Shown here piece after piece: positions 7,547 to 11,043 of a stretch of 11,043 nucleotides of DNA; the first letter of the stretch is position 1, and the number at the start of each line of letters is the position of its first letter. Under the pieces are notes generated by a model, which ran no database searches, had not been told where the DNA came from, and was given only the letters and a program-made list of their open reading frames with translations. Position numbers and translations under genes: made by a program. The stretch comes from Chloroflexota bacterium. GTDB lineage: Bacteria; Chloroflexota; Dehalococcoidia; UBA3495. The DNA lies in the NCBI GenBank assembly GCA_022571575.1, contig JACZXN010000026.1, positions 1 to 11,043 on the forward strand, given 5' to 3'.

Positions 7547-8479
7547 CTATTCGTCGGATGGGTCGTCGTCCGAGTCCAGATCTGAGTCCGAGTCCAGGCC
7601 CGCGCCGGAACTAAGGTCCTGGTCCAGGCCCTGCAGGAACTGTTCGACCATGGGGGAAAGTGGGGTGTTCGAGGCGCTGCCTCCCTCCTTTTCACGGTCG
7701 TAGCGCTCTTCAAGCCGCTCCAGGAGACCGGCGACCTCCGAGGTGTCGGTGACGATGTTCTGCAGCGAAGCGTACTGCTGACGGCCTCGTTCTTGGTCCG
7801 CCAGGCGGCCGGGCAGCCCATAGATGGTGCATAGGATCTCCATCAGACGCGCCGTTCCGGTGAAGTCCTCTTCAACCTGGAAGTATTGGGGCAGATGGAC
7901 CACATAGATGCGGGTTTCGATGCCCATCTCCTCGGCGGTATTCGAGATCAGATAGGTGATGGTCGTGGGCCCCTGGTAGTCGCTGGGGCGCACGCCAACC
8001 AGCTTGTATTCATCCTCATTGCTGGCGTCCACCGTCCCCCCCGAGACCAACAATTGACGGGTGTGGGGCACCATGTCGTACATCGCGCCGATCATGGAGT
8101 AACGCTTGACCCCGAAATGCTTGAGCACCTCAATCACGGAATCGGTGTAGTCCTCTCCGTAGAGGTGGGGCTCCAACAGGTGCAGGGTGATGATGTCGGG
8201 GCCGTGCTCCCGAACGCAGGCGCTGATGGTGGTGGACGGGATGTTGTACTCCCGCACTCCCTGTTTCAGGACGGACTTGGGACGGTAGCGGGTGAAGTCG
8301 TAATACCGCCCCGGCCTAACCAGCCGCCCGATCTCCTTGGACTCGAGATGCCGCTCGATGCGCCTGAGGGCCAGGGTCCCCACGTTTCCCACGTCGATCC
8401 ACGGCCGGAGGACCGCCAGCACATGGGGGTCTTTGAGCTCCGGCAGAGGCTCTTGAAATTCGAAATCGCCGATGCGCAT
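7547..8479 (-). CDS. PAC2 family protein with acidic C-terminal tail
   Basis: The 310-residue protein matches the PAC2 (proteasome assembly chaperone 2-like, ATP-grasp-associated) family. Its first ~230 residues carry the fold's features: an early hydrophobic strand and helix (VLAVLRPWIDVGNVGTLALR), GVREYNIPSTTI, IITLHLLEPHL, a central VKRYSMIGAMYDMVPHTR and YLISNTAEEMGIETRIYVVH. In eukaryotes PAC2 helps build the 20S proteasome; the role of bacterial members is unknown. A helical segment with coiled-coil character (LLERLEERYDREKE) follows. The tail ends in an Asp/Ser run (LDSDSDLDSDDDPSDE), coded by repeated GAGTCC-type units on the plus strand at 7560-7600. The ATG at 8479 has no Shine-Dalgarno site. 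It is the first gene of a likely two-gene unit with the M20 peptidase. Confidence 0.85.
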   Translation of the reverse strand: MRIGDFEFQEPLPELKDPHVLAVLRPWIDVGNVGTLALRRIERHLESKEIGRLVRPGRYYDFTRYRPKSVLKQGVREYNIPSTTISACVREHGPDIITLHLLEPHLYGEDYTDSVIEVLKHFGVKRYSMIGAMYDMVPHTRQLLVSGGTVDASNEDEYKLVGVRPSDYQGPTTITYLISNTAEEMGIETRIYVVHLPQYFQVEEDFTGTARLMEILCTIYGLPGRLADQERGRQQYASLQNIVTDTSEVAGLLERLEERYDREKEGGSASNTPLSPMVEQFLQGLDQDLSSGAGLDSDSDLDSDDDPSDE

Positions 8480-8485
8480 GGTTTT

Positions 8486-8514
8486 AGTTTGACAGTGGCC
8501 AAATGGATTTACAA
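8486..8514 (-). promoter_or_regulatory. Possible promoter of the PAC2-M20 unit (leaderless?)
   Basis: On the minus strand TTGTAA (8514-8509) is followed by a 17-nt spacer and CAAACT (8491-8486), preceded by TGT. Each hexamer matches the consensus only in part (4/6 and 3/6). If real, transcription would begin about at the A of the ATG, which fits the lack of a Shine-Dalgarno site, so the message could be leaderless. The -35 end overlaps a 14-bp palindrome. Confidence 0.3.
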
Positions 8515-8526
8515 GGGCCGGCCCTT
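8513..8526. repeat. 14-bp perfect palindrome in the divergent intergenic region
   Basis: AAGGGCCGGCCCTT is a perfect inverted repeat, and its right half also forms a small GCCC-TTC-GGGC hairpin with bases 8528-8531. It lies between the divergent PAC2 and lipoprotein genes and touches the candidate -35 of the PAC2 promoter, so it could be an operator. It could also be a chance GC-rich palindrome. Confidence 0.5.
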
Positions 8527-8594
8527 CGGGCTACAGGTATTTCCCGTTCCGGGGTTTCTCCAGTCACGGCGTCGTGGGCTTGAAACCTGAATTT

Positions 8595-8603
8595 TGGTAT
8601 CAT
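8595..8603 (+). promoter_or_regulatory. Extended -10 element upstream of the lipoprotein gene
   Basis: TGG followed by TATCAT (8598-8603; 5 of 6 matches to TATAAT) forms an extended -10 on the plus strand. No good -35 lies at 16-18 nt; TTGAAA at 8580-8585 is only 12 nt away. Transcription would start near 8610, downstream of the in-frame TTG at 8594, which argues against that codon as the start of the lipoprotein. Confidence 0.4.
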
Positions 8604-8719
8604 ACGTAGCTAGAAACTGGAGCGGGTCTCCGCCTGGGATGCACTCAGAAATCACTCAGAATCCGCCGCCTCCGGTCCACCGCCACGGCGGCCTCGCACA
8701 CCGATTCCAAGAAGGGCGA

Positions 8720-9325
8720 ATGCGGACCATAAATCCAGCGGTCCTGACCGTGGTCTTAGCCACTTTCCTCGTTGCTGCCTGCGGCGGCGGCACGGCGGCG
8801 CTCACGGCGGAACCCGAGGAAACTGAAAAAACCGCGGTCTCCCATGAAGCCGCCGAGAATGCCGCCGATCTTCCCCTGTGGCGTTACGTGAACAGCGGCT
8901 GGGTTTCGCCGCAGAATGAGCAGAACGCCAACGCGTTTGCCAGGGAACTCAGGGCGGTGGTTATAACCACCGCCCAGGAGATGGTCGATTTCAACCGCGC
9001 CGTGGTCAGCAAACGCACCCGGGGCACCGGCGCCACTCTGAGCCGTCCCGAGTTTCCCGGCTCGGTGGTGCTGGCGGTCTATCTGATGTGGCTGCCGGTC
9101 CAGGGGGACCCACTGTCGGTGGTGGGCTTGGAGGTCGATGGAAACCGGGCCGTGGTGGATCTGGAACTGGACGAAGACGCCCAGGGCCGGGAATATCCCT
9201 ATCTATTTGCTCCCATGACCATGGTGACCGTGGACCGCTCGGCGTTTCCCGACCAGGGTCCGGTGGAGTTTGAATTCAGGTTGGACGGCCAAGTTATGCT
9301 GACGCTATCTGACCCATTGGACTAG
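8720..9325 (+). CDS. Predicted lipoprotein, PrcB-like C-terminal region
   Basis: The 201-residue product begins with a lipoprotein signal peptide: MRTINP, a hydrophobic stretch (VLTVVLATFLV), then the lipobox VAAC with Cys21, followed by Gly-Gly-Gly. It is expected to be lipid-anchored on the outer face of the cytoplasmic membrane. A low-complexity linker rich in Ala, Glu and Thr (about 25-50) leads to a domain of about 130 residues of alternating strands: AVVITTAQEMVDFN, FPGSVVLAVYLMW, VVGLEVDGNRAVVDLEL, YLFAPMTMVTVDRS and VEFEFRLDG. That order is reminiscent of the PrcB-like family, but the match is by eye and weak. The ATG at 8720 is chosen because it gives a proper signal peptide and has AAGAAGGG just upstream; the frame stays open back to a TTG at 8594. 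It is divergent from the PAC2 gene. Confidence 0.8.
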   Translation: MRTINPAVLTVVLATFLVAACGGGTAALTAEPEETEKTAVSHEAAENAADLPLWRYVNSGWVSPQNEQNANAFARELRAVVITTAQEMVDFNRAVVSKRTRGTGATLSRPEFPGSVVLAVYLMWLPVQGDPLSVVGLEVDGNRAVVDLELDEDAQGREYPYLFAPMTMVTVDRSAFPDQGPVEFEFRLDGQVMLTLSDPLD

Positions 9326-9493
9326 AGTTTCCGCGGCGCGGCGGACAAAACCTGGATCCAAAACCGGAGATTGGCTGAGGCAGCTAGGGGCGGGTTTTAA
9401 ACCCGCCCCTACTTATGCGCGGCGATGTTCCAGCGGTGGGGGTGAATCTACCCGCCGGCCTACCCAGTGTGGGGATCAACCGACCTCCGGGCC
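9326..9493. repeat. Intergenic stretch with a 27-bp palindromic repeat unit (9385-9411)
   Basis: This 168-nt gap between convergent genes has no gene. Its main feature is a 13-bp perfect inverted repeat, TAGGGGCGGGTTT at 9385-9397 with its complement at 9399-9411, around a single T. No U tract follows on either strand, so it is not a classic terminator, although a strong hairpin between convergent genes may still stop transcription. Its compact shape looks like a dispersed intergenic (REP-like) palindrome. Confidence 0.7.
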
Positions 9494-10042
9494 TTACTCC
9501 GGGAGCTCGGCGACCATGCCCTCCGCCAACTCCACGTCCACCGTCATCAGGATCTGGGCCACCAGCAGGTAGTGGCCGACCAACACGGCCAGGTGCAGGG
9601 TGTCCTGCTCGCCGAAGCGGTCCACCAGCGCCTTGTAGGTGGCGTCGGTGACCTTGTGGTCGCGCAGCAACTCGTGGACGTAGCCGACGAGCAGCGCCTC
9701 GTCGCCCGAGAGTCCGGCGGGGGCCGTGCCGGTGGCGATGGCCTTGATGGTCTCGTCGGAGACGCCGGCGGTCCGGGCCAGCCTGGCGTGGGCCGAGAAC
9801 TCGTACTGGGAATGCATCTCCTTGGCCGTGGCGATGATGACCGTTTCTTTCAGGGCCTCGGGGATGCCGAAATCGAAGCGGACAAAGGCCCCGGTGTCGG
9901 CCACGCGGGCGGCCAGCTTGGGGGTGTGGAGCAGCACTCCGTAGGGCCCGCGGATACTGCCCCTGGTGCCCACGATGGCGTCCCAGTATTGGTGGTCTTC
10001 GGGGTCCAATTGCTCGCGGGTTATCGCGGGTAGTCTAGCCAT
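9494..10042 (-). CDS. Carboxymuconolactone decarboxylase family protein (cysteine-free)
   Basis: The 182-residue all-helical protein belongs to the carboxymuconolactone decarboxylase (CMD/AhpD-like) superfamily. The diagnostic region is LKETVIIATAKEMHSQYEFSAH (start of the core at about 64) continuing as ARLARTAGVSDETIKAIATG, with conserved His77, Glu81 and His85. A second helical pair follows (DEALLVGYVHELL and LVGHYLLVAQILMTVDVEL). AhpD-type members use a CxxC pair for peroxide reduction; this protein contains no cysteine, so it is not a thiol peroxidase partner and is closer to the decarboxylase-like branch. The substrate is unknown. The ATG at 10042 has an excellent AAGGAG site 8 nt upstream. 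The neighbouring gluconolactonase-like enzyme on the same strand suggests lactone or aromatic catabolism; that is an inference. Confidence 0.9.
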   Translation of the reverse strand: MARLPAITREQLDPEDHQYWDAIVGTRGSIRGPYGVLLHTPKLAARVADTGAFVRFDFGIPEALKETVIIATAKEMHSQYEFSAHARLARTAGVSDETIKAIATGTAPAGLSGDEALLVGYVHELLRDHKVTDATYKALVDRFGEQDTLHLAVLVGHYLLVAQILMTVDVELAEGMVAELPE

Positions 10043-10050
10043 TTGGGTGT

Positions 10051-10056
10051 CTCCTT
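10051..10056 (-). promoter_or_regulatory. Strong Shine-Dalgarno site of the CMD-family gene
   Basis: AAGGAG on the minus strand lies 8 nt before the ATG at 10042-10040. It fixes this start and is the clearest Shine-Dalgarno site in the window. Confidence 0.8.
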
Positions 10057-10114
10057 ATGGAGTTGTGGTTTTTTAGTCGTTGATTGTTAGTGGGGTAGAA
10101 CGCCCCCATCCTAA

Positions 10115-10136
10115 CCTTCCCCCGGCCGGGGGAAGG
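10115..10136. repeat. 22-bp perfect GC-rich palindrome between SMP-30 and CMD genes
   Basis: CCTTCCCCCGG at 10115-10125 is followed directly by its reverse complement at 10126-10136. It starts 6 nt downstream of the SMP-30 stop on the minus strand and about 75 nt before the CMD gene. The surrounding CATCCTAA and AGGG flanks give it the look of a dispersed intergenic repeat. It may also act as a terminator or mRNA stabiliser, although no U tract follows on the minus strand. Confidence 0.65.
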
Positions 10137-10141
10137 GATTT

Positions 10142-11043
10142 TCAGCCCTTTTTGACGGCGGGGACTGGGTTGCCGGGGATGTTGACCTTTACCGACCCCA
10201 GGTGGTTGCGGCTGGTGAAGTAGAGGGTCTTCCAATCGTCGCCGCCGAAGGCCAGGTTGGTGGTGGCGGTGGCGCCGTGGTTGATCATTCCCAGCTTCTT
10301 GCCGGTGGGGTCCATTATGTACAGGCCGCCGGAGCCGCCGCAGTAGATGTTGCCCTCGATGTCCACCTTCATGCCGTCGGGCACGCCGGGCTCGCTGCCG
10401 GTGAGGTCGGCCAGCACCCGGTCGCTCTGCTTGGCCAGGGTGCCGTTGGGCATGACCTCGAAGGAGCGGATGTGGCCCCTACGGGAGTCGTTGATGTAGA
10501 GGATGCTCTCGTCGGGGGAGAACATCAGCCCATTGGGAACGATGAAATCGCCGATCAATAGGGTGAGGGTTCCCAGGTCGGGAGAGACCCGGTAGACGCC
10601 GGAGAAGGTCAGGTCCCACTGCTCGGCGGGCAGGGGGCTGGTCCAGGGGTCGGTGAAATAGATGCTGCCGTCCGACTTCACCACCACGTCGTTGGGCCGG
10701 TTCAGGCGGCGTCCCTGGAAGCTGTTGGCGATGACGGTGATGCTGCCGTCCGATTCCTGACGGGTGACCCGGCGGCTGTCGTGCTCGCAGGCGACGAGCC
10801 GTCCTTGCAGGTCGCGGGTCAGGCCGTTGGCCCGGTTGGTGGGTTCTTGAAATACGGCGGCGCTCTGGCCGGGGGTGTATTTCATTCGCCGGTTGTTGTG
10901 GATGTCGCTGAACAGCAGGTAACCGCCCTCTTTCCACCAGAGCGGTCCTTCCGCCGGGCCCTGGTCTCCGCCGAAGCCATCTGCCAGATGTAGGATGGGC
11001 TCGTCGGTGGAGATGATCTTGGACAGTTCCGGGGCGATCTGCT
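10142..11043 (-). CDS. SMP-30/gluconolactonase-like enzyme, C-terminal part
   Basis: The frame runs off the right edge without a stop and ends with TGA at 10144-10142, giving 299 visible residues. It is a six-bladed beta-propeller of the SMP-30/gluconolactonase/LRE family, metal-dependent lactonases that open sugar lactones. Residues upstream of the first internal Met (codon 10885-10883) are clearly part of the gene: QGPAEGPLWWKEGG holds the metal-ligand glutamate of the EGP motif, followed by YLLFSDIHNNRRMKY. Further on are NRPNDVVVKSDGSIYFTDPW, VPNGLMFSPDES (Asn ligand), INDSRRGHIRSFEV and GVPDGMKVDIEGN (Asp ligand). All three metal ligands of the family are present. The N-terminus, and any signal peptide, lies outside the window. 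The CMD-family gene follows on the same strand after 99 nt. Confidence 0.92.
   Translation of the reverse strand, partial: QIAPELSKIISTDEPILHLADGFGGDQGPAEGPLWWKEGGYLLFSDIHNNRRMKYTPGQSAAVFQEPTNRANGLTRDLQGRLVACEHDSRRVTRQESDGSITVIANSFQGRRLNRPNDVVVKSDGSIYFTDPWTSPLPAEQWDLTFSGVYRVSPDLGTLTLLIGDFIVPNGLMFSPDESILYINDSRRGHIRSFEVMPNGTLAKQSDRVLADLTGSEPGVPDGMKVDIEGNIYCGGSGGLYIMDPTGKKLGMINHGATATTNLAFGGDDWKTLYFTSRNHLGSVKVNIPGNPVPAVKKG

Noticed and set aside
8594..8719. TTG at 8594 as the start of the lipoprotein gene
   Set aside because: It would put 42 residues before the signal peptide and lies upstream of the likely transcription start; the ATG at 8720 gives a proper lipobox leader.

Overview
The window is GC-rich bacterial DNA. 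It holds mainly housekeeping genes, followed by a short accessory-looking right end. The base composition, a PAC2-family gene and a MoeA next to a short winged-helix-like protein suggest an uncultivated Chloroflexota-like (Dehalococcoidia/SAR202-type) bacterium, but that placement is an inference from general appearance and no phylogenetic marker was tested.

Left block (+ strand, 1-4774): the 3' part of pheS, complete pheT (the two subunits of phenylalanyl-tRNA synthetase), a moeA-type molybdopterin molybdenumtransferase with a histidine-rich N-terminal extension, and a 144-residue protein of unknown function joined to moeA by an ATGA start/stop overlap. The block ends at a strong symmetric hairpin (4827-4861) that can terminate transcription from both sides.

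Middle block (- strand, 6130 down to 4881): a classic IF3 operon, infC-rpmI-rplT, with its own extended -10 promoter at 6102-6130. It runs tail-to-tail into the pheST block, whereas in many bacteria pheST follows rplT on the same strand. The only start codon that gives a full-length IF3 is ATA at 6047-6045, behind a good ribosome binding site, and rplT starts with TTG.

Next block (- strand, 8479 down to 6158): a PAC2-family protein with a very acidic Asp/Ser tail, then an M20-family metallopeptidase 30 nt downstream, probably one transcription unit. Divergent from it is a predicted lipoprotein (8720-9325, +) whose C-terminal half is reminiscent of PrcB-like domains. The divergent intergenic region carries a 14-bp palindrome next to a possible -35 element and an extended -10 candidate for the lipoprotein.

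Right end (- strand): a cysteine-free carboxymuconolactone-decarboxylase-family protein and the C-terminal 299 residues of an SMP-30/gluconolactonase-like beta-propeller enzyme that runs off the window. Two different perfect GC-rich palindromes flank the CMD gene and look like dispersed intergenic repeat units.

I see no CRISPR array, transposase, tRNA or rRNA, and no clearly novel multi-gene system. The most notable points are the apparent AUA start of infC, the His-rich MoeA leader, the moeA-coupled small protein and the acidic-tailed PAC2 protein.
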